DNA of 44,664 nucleotides from Syntrophorhabdales bacterium (GTDB taxonomy: Bacteria > Desulfobacterota > Syntrophorhabdia > Syntrophorhabdales > WCHB1-27). The notes under the pieces are model-generated. The model was given only the letters and a program-made list of their open reading frames with translations. It searched no databases and had not been told where the DNA came from. The DNA is taken from contig DATKNH010000154.1 in NCBI GenBank assembly GCA_035541455.1, forward strand, positions 1-44,664, written 5' to 3'. The first letter of the stretch is position 1, and every line of letters starts with the position of its first letter. Shown here piece after piece: positions 33,118-41,494 of the stretch. The position numbers and the translations under genes are program-made.

Positions 33118-34188
33118 ATGAAACGAGAACACGTGCTTATTATCAGGGTGAAAGGGGGACCCCTCATCGGCATGGGCCACCTCTATCGAACCATGGCGAT
33201 TGCGGAAGCCGCGGCGGCAGATTCGCCTATGGTCGTACTCTTCGTACATAACGATGACGTGGCTGTGTCAACGGTCCTTTCCAAGATGCCCTTCCAGAGT
33301 TGTGCAGTCGATGACCTCTCTTTTGCCCAGGATGCTGTCCAACACCTCCTCGACCGCTATGCAGCGGATAAAGACGCCGTGTGCATCATCGATTCCAAGG
33401 AAGAGATGGCTGGGGAAATTGATGTGCTGCAGAGATCGGGCATTCCCGTTCTTCTTCTGGACAACCATACAAGGGCACGCCTGCAGGCAGATGCCAATAT
33501 ATATCCAGTCGCCCACTTCGACTCCCGTTCCCTCACATGGAACGGCTATACAGGCGAACACCTGTCAGGTAAAGAGTGGGTACCGATTTCGAGACGGTTT
33601 CTAAAGGCCCGCTCCACACTCAAGCCCTTTGCTGAGCGTAATTCGCTTCTCGTGACCCTGGGAGGTGCCGATCCGAACCGGATTACACTGAAGGTGATGG
33701 AGGACCTCAGAGGATTCAATCCTGACGTGCCGATTTTGGTAATCCTCGGCCCAGCCTGCAGCTTTCAGGAAGCGGTGCACAAAAAGAACGAACTCCTGGG
33801 GCATCGATTCACTGTCATCGAGCAGGCGACAAACATGGAGGAGTTGATGTCTGAGGCGGGACTTGCCATTACCGCCCTCGGGACGTCCATATACGAACTC
33901 GCGTATCTCGGAGTTCCGACCATAATCATAAGCAATTACCGTGAGGACGAACCTAGTGAAAGCGAACTGCGCAGGCTTGGCTTTGCGTCGCCACTCGGCT
34001 TCCACGCCGATCTCTCTGAGGCAGTAATTGGAAATGCAGTGGAAGGTTTTTGGAACGACATCAAGATACGAGCCGCCATGTCGAGGATAGCCCTCCAAAC
34101 TATTGACGGCGGAGGAGCAGAAAGGATTGTTGAAAAGGCTGTGGGTATGATTGCCGGCACACAGCAGACGAGTAGTCAAGCCACGTGA
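33118..34188 (+). CDS. UDP-sugar hydrolase, PseG/SpsG-like (catalytic histidine present)
   Basis: PseG removes UDP from the bacillosamine-type sugar before condensation. The 356-residue product has the GMGHLYR motif with His21, the expected catalytic base, and the C-terminal motifs LLVTLGGADPNRITLKV and AITALGTSIYELAYLGVPTII. This is the complete family pattern. No acetyltransferase (PseH) lies beside it, as is common in Pse loci. Its relation to the 28806 gene, which lacks the motif, is discussed in the findings. Confidence 0.82.
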   Translation: MKREHVLIIRVKGGPLIGMGHLYRTMAIAEAAAADSPMVVLFVHNDDVAVSTVLSKMPFQSCAVDDLSFAQDAVQHLLDRYAADKDAVCIIDSKEEMAGEIDVLQRSGIPVLLLDNHTRARLQADANIYPVAHFDSRSLTWNGYTGEHLSGKEWVPISRRFLKARSTLKPFAERNSLLVTLGGADPNRITLKVMEDLRGFNPDVPILVILGPACSFQEAVHKKNELLGHRFTVIEQATNMEELMSEAGLAITALGTSIYELAYLGVPTIIISNYREDEPSESELRRLGFASPLGFHADLSEAVIGNAVEGFWNDIKIRAAMSRIALQTIDGGGAERIVEKAVGMIAGTQQTSSQAT

Positions 34189-34204
34189 GAGGGAGAGGGC
34201 TACT

Positions 34205-35116
34205 ATGGGTGCAACACATCCGGGTGAGACCCTGAGCGTAAGCAATGGGTTTGAGGTGATCGATTGCGGCATCTGCGGCTTTAAGCACGTAAACCCTATT
34301 CCGATGCCAGACGATCTGAAAAGAATCTACGAGAAAGAGTACTACGCGTCGGAAAACCCCGATTGGATCGAAAAGACGTTACGCGAGAGCGACTACTGGA
34401 GGCTCGTCTACGACGATAGGTACGATGTTCTGGAACGCTTTGTCAGTGCAGGCCACCTGAGAATACTCGATGTAGGGAGTTTTCTTGGGCTGTTTTTGAA
34501 GCGTGGGAAAGAACGTGGATGGGAAGTTTTGGGGATAGAACCTTCGGAGCAGGGCGTGCGCTACGCAGCCGGGCAGGGCATTCTTACACATAAAGGTTTC
34601 TTTGAGGATTTACCCAACGAAAGCCTCGGGCACTTCGGTGCGGTCAATCTCTCTCTGACGCTGGAGCATGTTACAGATCCTGCGGCGATACTCTCGAAGA
34701 CTCACGAGCTCTTGTGGCCTGGAGGAATCGTCTGTGTCGAGGTTCCGAACGATTTCAGCCCTCTGCAGGCCGCCGTGAGGGAAGCCCTGGGCAAGCCCGT
34801 TTACTGGGCTGCGCCACCGCATCACATCAATTATTTTGATTTTGATTCCTTAACCAGACTACTTGTGCGATGCGGATTCTCCCTCATCCACAAGACAACA
34901 ACCTTTCCCATGGAAATGTTTCTCCTCATGGGCGAGGACTACCTTGGTAATGATCCCCTGGGGCGATCCTGCCATGCAAAACGGATGGCATTCGAGCTCA
35001 ACCTCGCAGCCGGTGGGATGAAGGAGTTTCGCAGAGAACTTTACCGTTTTTTGGCGAGTTGGAACGTAGGGCGGGAGGTGGTGCTCTTCGCGCAAAAGCC
35101 ATACAGCCAAGAGTAG
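34205..35116 (+). CDS. SAM-dependent methyltransferase 1 of the sugar cluster
   Basis: The 303-residue product has a short N-terminal region with one CxxC pair (DCGICGFKHVNPIP), then a class I Rossmann methyltransferase with motif I LRILDVGSFLGLFLKRG (about 95-111), GIEPSEQG, and LSLTLEHVTDPAAILSKTHELLWPGGIVCVEVPNDF. The ATG at 34205 has GAGAGGGAGAGGG upstream. It resembles the second methyltransferase at 36885 in layout. A sugar O- or N-methyl group is the likely product. Confidence 0.8.
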   Translation: MGATHPGETLSVSNGFEVIDCGICGFKHVNPIPMPDDLKRIYEKEYYASENPDWIEKTLRESDYWRLVYDDRYDVLERFVSAGHLRILDVGSFLGLFLKRGKERGWEVLGIEPSEQGVRYAAGQGILTHKGFFEDLPNESLGHFGAVNLSLTLEHVTDPAAILSKTHELLWPGGIVCVEVPNDFSPLQAAVREALGKPVYWAAPPHHINYFDFDSLTRLLVRCGFSLIHKTTTFPMEMFLLMGEDYLGNDPLGRSCHAKRMAFELNLAAGGMKEFRRELYRFLASWNVGREVVLFAQKPYSQE

Positions 35117-35123
35117 GAGGGTG

Positions 35124-36392
35124 ATGGGTAAACCAGGAAGAATAGAAGAGGCGATCTGGATGTTTGCCGGCGGCCCCATGCAGGAACTCGCGGCAAGCAG
35201 GATTCGCGAACGCGGCTACAAGCTTATCGTCACCGACAGAAATGATACTTGTGTCTGCGCTAAGTACGCGGCCGAGGTCGTGCATCTCGATACGTTTGAT
35301 ATAGCAGGCAACATGAGAGCTGCCGACAAGCTACGACAGAAATGGCGGATAAAGGCTGTGATCTGCCCCGCCGCTGATTGTCACGAGAGCGTGGCCCGCG
35401 TCGGGAGACGGTTAGGGTTACACGCAATTAGCCCGGCAGTTTCACGAAACTGCAGGCATAAGCACATGACGAGGCAGACGCTTACACAGGCCGGCATACC
35501 CCAGCCTCGCTTCAAGGTTGTGAGAACCATGCGCGAGGCCCGCGAGTTTCTGAGGGAGATTGGCGGAGAAGGTGTGCTGAAAGCAACGGATAATTCCGGA
35601 AGCAGAGGCTTCTGCGTAGTCCGGAAAGGTGAGACAATCAGCAACGAAATATTCCAGCGTGCCAAAGACGCTGGGACTACGGGTCTCGTCTTAGTCGAGG
35701 AGCTTCTATATCCCCTGGAGCACGAAATCGCGGAACAGTCGGTCGAAACGCTCTGGTATAACGGTACCATGTATTGGTTGAATTGGGTAGACCGTCTTTT
35801 CCGGAAGGATTTTCTTCTCTTCAACTCCTTGAAGACGGCAGGATACGACAATCTCTCATGGGGCGTCGAAATAGGCCATATCAATCCAGCCCTCCACGAT
35901 GCCGCAACAAAGATGCGTGTCTGCGAGCTGGTGCGCAGAGCCGGTATTGCGATAGGTATGGGTCGTGAACGAGGAGGCCACATTTTAAAGGCGGATATCA
36001 TGCTCACCAAAAAGGGGCCGCATATCATCGAACTCACGCCACGTCTGTCGGGTGGCTGGGACAGCTCAGCCAGTACGCCCGCCCGTGGTGCGGACTTTGC
36101 AGGTGGACTCGTAGCCCTGGCGCTCAGGGAGAGGCTCGATCTCGGGCTGTGGCACCGCTACTTTGAGTTTCGGAATCCGGAGCTCTTTGCCAGTGTCATG
36201 GCTCTTATTGATAAGGGAGCCGAGGACTGTATCGGGAGGCGTTTTGCAATCGGAACATCATTCGAAAGGAAACGTGCTATAGAGTTTGCACTTAACAATC
36301 TGATGGAGGGACGCTATGTCGTACCCGTGGAACAACGAAAAGAAGCTGCTGACGCTCCGGGTTACAGGCGAAGCAGAGGTGCTCACAATTGA
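35124..36392 (+). CDS. ATP-grasp ligase in the sugar cluster
   Basis: The 422-residue product has an N-terminal Rossmann-like domain (WMFAGGPMQELAASRIRERGYKLIVTDRND), then an ATP-grasp domain: GVLKATDNSGSRGFCVV, VLVEELL and a metal-binding IIELTPRLSGGWDSS block. ATP-grasp enzymes of this kind join a carboxylate to an amine or hydroxyl through an acyl phosphate, so an amide or similar bond on the sugar is a reasonable guess. AGGAGG lies three bases before the ATG at 35124. It overlaps the cupin gene by 77 bases. No known sugar pathway component matches it closely to my knowledge. Confidence 0.75.
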   Translation: MGKPGRIEEAIWMFAGGPMQELAASRIRERGYKLIVTDRNDTCVCAKYAAEVVHLDTFDIAGNMRAADKLRQKWRIKAVICPAADCHESVARVGRRLGLHAISPAVSRNCRHKHMTRQTLTQAGIPQPRFKVVRTMREAREFLREIGGEGVLKATDNSGSRGFCVVRKGETISNEIFQRAKDAGTTGLVLVEELLYPLEHEIAEQSVETLWYNGTMYWLNWVDRLFRKDFLLFNSLKTAGYDNLSWGVEIGHINPALHDAATKMRVCELVRRAGIAIGMGRERGGHILKADIMLTKKGPHIIELTPRLSGGWDSSASTPARGADFAGGLVALALRERLDLGLWHRYFEFRNPELFASVMALIDKGAEDCIGRRFAIGTSFERKRAIEFALNNLMEGRYVVPVEQRKEAADAPGYRRSRGAHN

Positions 36393-36885
36393 GACAGGGC
36401 AGGAGGTGGCGAAGGTCTACTTGAAGGACTCGGATATTGATCGCGTGGTGTGCAGTGCATCAGGTACGAGTAGCGTGATCAGTGCAGAACAGGCGCATCA
36501 CATCGTAGTAGGTGAAGGTAATGCACAGAGAGACGTATACCACTACCTTAAGCCAAACGGGCCTGCGCCGCATCTGAGGCTGGGCATAACCAAGCACCGG
36601 GGATATGGGACCTGGTCGAGCCTCCCGCATCACTTTGAGTTGAATGCCGAACTGGGCTTCGAGGAAGTTTTTTTCTATCTTTTGCAAGGTGGTTCTGAAA
36701 GAGCTGTTCAGGTGGGCAGAGGCGTCTGGTGCGACGGTACACCGGCTGAGGCTGCCTGGTTTGTGGCTGATCGTAGCTGGTCCACGATACCGATGGGGTA
36801 TCACCCGGTGGTCGGTGAACCAGGAGTCCATGTTTCATATATCTGGGCGTATCTCGCCAAGAAGAAACATTGGGAGAAGATTTGA
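36316..36885 (+). CDS. Cupin-fold protein, IolB/KduI-like
   Basis: The 189-residue product resembles the C-terminal part of uronate or deoxyglucuronate isomerases of the IolB/KduI group. The stretches YGTWSSLPHHFELNAELGFEEVFFYLLQGG and STIPMGYHPVVGEPGVHVSYIWAYLA resemble the metal-binding and C-terminal strands of that family. It is shorter than IolB (about 270), with little N-terminal domain. GAGGGA precedes the ATG. It is embedded in the end of the ATP-grasp gene and next to two dehydrogenases of the kind that act on keto-deoxy sugar acids. Confidence 0.55.
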   Translation: MSYPWNNEKKLLTLRVTGEAEVLTIETGQEVAKVYLKDSDIDRVVCSASGTSSVISAEQAHHIVVGEGNAQRDVYHYLKPNGPAPHLRLGITKHRGYGTWSSLPHHFELNAELGFEEVFFYLLQGGSERAVQVGRGVWCDGTPAEAAWFVADRSWSTIPMGYHPVVGEPGVHVSYIWAYLAKKKHWEKI

Positions 36886-37787
36886 TGCGGACGACAGCAC
36901 AATTTAAGCGGCAAGAGCCCGAAGCAGCATGCCCGGTCTGTTCCTTCGATCAATCACACACGGTGGTCTCAAAATCTTTTGGTGGCATCTCTTCTACGTG
37001 GTTACGGTGTGCAAGCTGCCAATCAGAATTCATCTGGCCCTTGCCCTCGGCTGCGGAGCTAGAGGAGTATTACCGCATGAGCTATGCTCAGCGCAAGAGC
37101 CCTGGGGCCGTGTCCCACAGTTACCGGTTCAGCGAGGCCAACAGGGGGACCATTTTTAGAGAGTACGGGATGTCGCTCGCCGACGTACACGTTATGCCGG
37201 ACATGCTCTCGCAGAAAAGGATCCTTGACTACGGTTGCGCGAACGGTTTCTTCCTCGATTTTTGCGTGTCGCTGGGATGCCGGAAGCAGGATTTAAGCGG
37301 CTTTGATATTGCGGAGGATTTACTCGTCCAAGTCGCTCGGAAGGGATACCACACCCTCAAATCGAGTGATAAGGATTTTGACTTCATATTCTTGTGGGAT
37401 GTTCTGGAGCATATCCCCGAACCAGCAGCGCTGATTAACCACCTGAAGGCCTGTCTGAGACCCGGCGGGACAGTGATCGTACAGACGCCGAGGTTGGGTT
37501 TCCTGGCGGAGGTGCTAGGAGAACTATGGGAGCACTACCTTCCTCTCGAGCACGTGGTGCTTTACGGACGGGGATCCCTCCGGCGTCTATTTGAGGAGGC
37601 CGGATTGCGCCTTGTGGCTGCCAGCAGTTTTGGGTCCAATGCGCCGCCGGGTATTGTGCCGGAACCCTATAAACAGGCCTTTGACCGGCTTGCCAAAAGA
37701 ACAGATTACGGATCTACCCAGATTGGCCGCTTCGTGCTTGAGGAGTCTCCTCACCCCGAGGAGCGCCATCGGGGAGGTGGTGATTGA
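36885..37787 (+). CDS. Zinc-ribbon SAM-dependent methyltransferase 2
   Basis: The 300-residue product has an N-terminal zinc-ribbon-like pair (CPVC and CASC, about residues 13-50) and a class I methyltransferase domain with ILDYGCANGFFLDFC, SGFDIAEDLL and FLWDVLEHIPEPAALINHLKACLRPGGTVIVQTPRLGF. It starts at the ATG at 36885, whose first base is the last base of the cupin stop, with GGGAGA upstream. It overlaps the SDR start. It probably methylates the sugar or its side chain. Confidence 0.8.
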   Translation: MRTTAQFKRQEPEAACPVCSFDQSHTVVSKSFGGISSTWLRCASCQSEFIWPLPSAAELEEYYRMSYAQRKSPGAVSHSYRFSEANRGTIFREYGMSLADVHVMPDMLSQKRILDYGCANGFFLDFCVSLGCRKQDLSGFDIAEDLLVQVARKGYHTLKSSDKDFDFIFLWDVLEHIPEPAALINHLKACLRPGGTVIVQTPRLGFLAEVLGELWEHYLPLEHVVLYGRGSLRRLFEEAGLRLVAASSFGSNAPPGIVPEPYKQAFDRLAKRTDYGSTQIGRFVLEESPHPEERHRGGGD

Positions 37788-38569
37788 GAAGCCTGAAGGG
37801 AAAGATTGCTGTCATTACAGGCGCCGGCAGCGGGATAGGAGCGGCCGTCGCCGAACGGCTCCACGGCCTGTCGGCAGAGGTCGTACTCCTCGCACGTACC
37901 GAGACGAACGTAAAATCCGTCTGCAGCAAACTCGCTACAAAGCGACCAGGGGCAATGTACTGCGTCTGTGACGTTGCGGAAGAGACAAGCCTTCTTGCAG
38001 TGCGTGAGAAGATTCTCCGAAAGAAAGGAAAGATCGACATACTGGTCACCTGTGCCGCAGCACCAGCCCAGGCCGTAAAAAGCGAGGAAATGAAATTCGA
38101 ATCATGGAGGTCCCTGTTGAGGACCGATCTGGATGGGGTTTTCTTGAGCTGCAAGGTGTTTGGTACACCCATGCTGAAACAGAGGCACGGCAGGATCGTC
38201 AATATGACGAGTTTTCATACAGTAGCCACCTATCCGGAGAGGGTGGCCTACAATGCTGCAAAATCCGGCGTAGAAGGGCTTACCCGGGCACTGGCCGTAG
38301 AATGGGGCAGGTACGGTGTCACCGTCAATGCCGTCGCCCCGGGCCCGATCAGGACGCCCCGCACTTCGTTCTTTCTTTCCCAGAGCCCTGAGGTAGAGGA
38401 GGGCATGATCGGGCGCACCCCGCTCGCAAGAATAGGCGAGACCTCTGACGTGGCCGCACTGATCGCGTTTCTGGTTTCAGACGAAGCAGGCCACATCAGC
38501 GGTCAACAGATCGTTATTGATGGCGGTTGGACGAAAAACGCGTGGTGGGGGCGCCACAGACGAGAGTGA
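37784..38569 (+). CDS. Short-chain dehydrogenase 1 of the sugar cluster
   Basis: The 261-residue product is a classical SDR with the TGAGSGIG cofactor motif (about 13-20), the serine of the MTSFH block, and YNAAKSG as catalytic Tyr-x3-Lys. The usual NNAG stretch reads VTCAAAP, so one structural asparagine is missing. It starts with TTG overlapping the previous stop. It is followed by a related SDR, suggesting a tandem duplication or a two-step redox conversion. Confidence 0.82.
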   Translation: MRSLKGKIAVITGAGSGIGAAVAERLHGLSAEVVLLARTETNVKSVCSKLATKRPGAMYCVCDVAEETSLLAVREKILRKKGKIDILVTCAAAPAQAVKSEEMKFESWRSLLRTDLDGVFLSCKVFGTPMLKQRHGRIVNMTSFHTVATYPERVAYNAAKSGVEGLTRALAVEWGRYGVTVNAVAPGPIRTPRTSFFLSQSPEVEEGMIGRTPLARIGETSDVAALIAFLVSDEAGHISGQQIVIDGGWTKNAWWGRHRRE

Positions 38570-38582
38570 CACTGACAGCCCG

Positions 38583-39377
38583 ATGGGTATGGTTGATACG
38601 TCCATGCAGTTCTTGTTAGAGGGAAGAGTCGCTGTTATTACCGGAGGAAGCGGGGATCTCGGTCTGGCCATGGCCGGGGCTCTGCTGGATGCGGGTGCTA
38701 CGGTCGTGCTCGCATCGCGGGATCTCAGGCGGTTGGAGTCTGCAAGAGAGAAGATTTCAGGCCGTGACGAGCGTGTTTCTATCCAGGCGGTAGATGTGAC
38801 TGATGCGGCGCAGGTTTCCTCTCTCATGCAGAAAATCCTGGGAAAATTCAAACGGCTTGACATACTGGTGCAGGCAGCAGGCGCACAGCTCAGGAAGCCC
38901 GCCATTGAATTGACTTCGGAGGAATGGAACCGCATGATCAGCGTCAATCTAACAGGCGCTTTTCTCTCCTGTCAGGCCGCCGCTCGGTGCATGATACCGC
39001 AGGGAAGAGGTAAGATCATCATGGTCTCTTCCCTTACAGCAGAAATCGGTATCCCTAACATCGCCCCTTACGTGGCGAGCAAAGGTGCGATCCGTCAACT
39101 CACGAAAGCGCTGGCAGTAGAGTGGGCTTCGTCAGGCATCACCGTCAATTCAATTGGCCCCGGCCGTTTCAGAACACACATGACCGAGGATATATTTCGT
39201 GATGAATCCATCAGAGAAAGGTTTCTGGGGCTGATACCGATGCGAAGGGCCGGGCTACCTGCCGACTTGGCGGGAGTCACCGTTTTTCTGGCTTCCGATG
39301 CGTCAGATTACATTACGGGACAGTCGATCTACGTTGACGGTGGATGGCTTGCCGCGGGTGGAAGCCCTCTGGGATAG
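38583..39377 (+). CDS. Short-chain dehydrogenase 2, gluconate 5-dehydrogenase/KduD-like
   Basis: The 264-residue product has TGGSGDLG (cofactor), VQAAGAQ, IIMVSSLTAEIG and YVASKGAIRQLTKALAVEWA (catalytic Tyr-x3-Lys), then GPGRFRTHMT and ASDYITGQSIYVDGGWLA. This combination is typical of gluconate 5-dehydrogenase/KduD-type SDRs. The start is uncertain: ATG at 38583, 38589 and 38604 are all possible, and I see no strong ribosome binding site. It begins 13 bases after the stop of SDR 1 and ends three bases before the GH57-like gene. Confidence 0.82.
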   Translation: MGMVDTSMQFLLEGRVAVITGGSGDLGLAMAGALLDAGATVVLASRDLRRLESAREKISGRDERVSIQAVDVTDAAQVSSLMQKILGKFKRLDILVQAAGAQLRKPAIELTSEEWNRMISVNLTGAFLSCQAAARCMIPQGRGKIIMVSSLTAEIGIPNIAPYVASKGAIRQLTKALAVEWASSGITVNSIGPGRFRTHMTEDIFRDESIRERFLGLIPMRRAGLPADLAGVTVFLASDASDYITGQSIYVDGGWLAAGGSPLG

Positions 39378-39380
39378 GCA

Positions 39381-41447
39381 ATGCTTAAACTCTACAGTAT
39401 CTTTCACCTGAATCTCGCCTATTCGTCGATTTCAGAAGCAAAGCGGAGAGAGGTTATCAAGCGCTGTTTCTGGCCGCTTCTCTCTCTGACGAGACAAAGA
39501 CATGTGCCGTTGGCGATCGAGTTGCCTGGCTACACGCTAGAAGTCGCCGAGGCGCTGGATAGGGCCTGGACTGAAGAGCTGCGGAGAGCCGTCCATTCAG
39601 GATCAGTGGAACTCATAGGTGCAGGATATGCGCAGCTCATAGGTCCGTTGGTTCCGGCGAGTGTGAATGCATGGAATCTTGAGATCGGTCGTGAGATATA
39701 CAACAGGCTGCTCGGTGTGACCCCTGACATATGGTATGTCAACGAGCAGGCATATTCAGCAGGCATTGTGGAGCACTACCTTCGTATTGGTGCGAAGGCG
39801 ATCGTCATGGAGTGGAACAATCCCAGGACGCTTCATCCGGAATGGTGCGAGGAATACAGGTACTATCCGCAGTTGGCAACAGGCACTGAGGGCTTCAGGA
39901 TACCGCTCATATGGAATGACTCCATATCCTTTCAAAAGTTCCAGCGTTACGCACACAGCGATATAGAGGCCGGCGAATTGCTTTCGTATCTTGACGGGCT
40001 CTGCAGTGAGAAGGGGAGGTACCACTGCTTGTACGGTAGCGATGCTGAAATATTCGATTTCCGCCCGGGTAGGTTCGCGACTGAACCAGAACTGGAACAA
40101 CCGCAAGAATGGTCACGTATAGCGAGTTTCTACGAGCGTCTGCAATCGGATCCCCGTTTTCAACTCATCTTCCCTTCGGAAACGCTCAAATCTCCGTCGG
40201 TACCGGCTGTATCGCATATGCCTCTCTCTCTGGAGTCCGTTGTGCAACCCATACCCGTTAAGAAGCAGCCAAAATACAACGTGACGAGATGGTCAGTCAC
40301 CGGAAGAGATAGTCTGTACGTGAATACCCTCTGTTACCGGCTGTATCAGCGCATAGAATTTGAGCATGAAAGAGCCGCGGAGACTAGCCACGAAATTAGA
40401 AACCTTCAAAAGAGGCTCTGTTATTTCTGGTCAAGCGATTTCCGTACGCACATAACGCCAGAACGCTGGGCTGGTTTTCTGGCAGAGGTCGAGAAGCTAT
40501 TATCCGATGTGGCGCCTGCGACCAGGCCGAAAAAGAGATCGAAAGCGCGTCCACTGACAATTAGCTTGAACGGCCTTCGCGGCTCCTTTTTCCCCAACGG
40601 GCAGGGATCGAAAGCAGCCGGGTCAGAATCAAGCATGCACATGCGCGAATGCTCGTCAGACGGGAAGTTTTTAAGGATAACAACGCCCGCTGTCGTAGGG
40701 CTCTTTAACCTCAGGCGCGGGCTTGCCCTGCGGAGTCTGGTGTTCCCCGCACTCTATCCCGAATCGTTACTGGGCACCGTACCACACGGCTATTTTGAAG
40801 ACATCGCTCTCAGCGCCGATTGGTATTCAGGGAACACCGTGCTCCAAAGGCCCGGGAAGCCACAGCTTACCGATCTCACGGCAGTCGAGGCAGAAATACG
40901 TAGGGGTTCGCATCATGGAGAAGAATGGATAGAGATCTCGACTGTGGTACCGACGCAGGCCGGACCCATCAAGAAACTATTCAAAGTCTACAGAAACCGG
41001 CCCCAGATCGACCTCGACTACATGTTTGACTGGGCGAAAATACCTGCCGGATCGTTCAAAACAGCATTTATGACACTCATGCCCGAGTCGTACGATCCAG
41101 CACACCTCTTTTTCGCAACGCACAACGGTGGATCCGGATGGGAGATTTTCAGGCTGAACGGGCAGACGGTTGCGCATAATGCGCCCGCTTCGAGTGTTGT
41201 GACTGCGTCGACGGGTCTTGGCGCTACCGAGGGTCTCGTTGTTATCGGCGACTCCACCAAGGCCCTCGCCATAAGAATGGATCAATCGATCTGCGCTGCG
41301 ATGCCCATGGTCACATTCCGTCAGGCAACCCCCTCCTTTTTTGGAAGGGTCATGTTTTCCTGCGGAGAGCTTGACGAAAGTCGGACTGAAGAAGTCCCCG
41401 GACCGCTGCGCTTTACGTGTAGCATCACCGGGATGGGTAGAGGTTGA
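39381..41447 (+). CDS. GH57-like glycoside hydrolase/transferase
   Basis: The 688-residue product begins with the GH57 catalytic-domain pattern. It has a histidine near the N terminus (FHLNLAY, His9), SVELIGAGYAQLIGPLVP, WYVNEQAYS with Glu122 as candidate nucleophile, and YGSDAEIFDF with Asp221 as candidate acid/base. The C-terminal half (about 400-688) looks like a beta-rich accessory domain and has no recognised motif. GH57 proteins act on alpha-linked glycans. Its place before maf is unusual and suggests action on the flagellar glycan or on a storage precursor. Confidence 0.65.
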   Translation: MLKLYSIFHLNLAYSSISEAKRREVIKRCFWPLLSLTRQRHVPLAIELPGYTLEVAEALDRAWTEELRRAVHSGSVELIGAGYAQLIGPLVPASVNAWNLEIGREIYNRLLGVTPDIWYVNEQAYSAGIVEHYLRIGAKAIVMEWNNPRTLHPEWCEEYRYYPQLATGTEGFRIPLIWNDSISFQKFQRYAHSDIEAGELLSYLDGLCSEKGRYHCLYGSDAEIFDFRPGRFATEPELEQPQEWSRIASFYERLQSDPRFQLIFPSETLKSPSVPAVSHMPLSLESVVQPIPVKKQPKYNVTRWSVTGRDSLYVNTLCYRLYQRIEFEHERAAETSHEIRNLQKRLCYFWSSDFRTHITPERWAGFLAEVEKLLSDVAPATRPKKRSKARPLTISLNGLRGSFFPNGQGSKAAGSESSMHMRECSSDGKFLRITTPAVVGLFNLRRGLALRSLVFPALYPESLLGTVPHGYFEDIALSADWYSGNTVLQRPGKPQLTDLTAVEAEIRRGSHHGEEWIEISTVVPTQAGPIKKLFKVYRNRPQIDLDYMFDWAKIPAGSFKTAFMTLMPESYDPAHLFFATHNGGSGWEIFRLNGQTVAHNAPASSVVTASTGLGATEGLVVIGDSTKALAIRMDQSICAAMPMVTFRQATPSFFGRVMFSCGELDESRTEEVPGPLRFTCSITGMGRG

Positions 41448-41494
41448 ATAAAGGTGGTAGACCGCACTGGGCATTGAAGCCAATAGGGGGAGAG

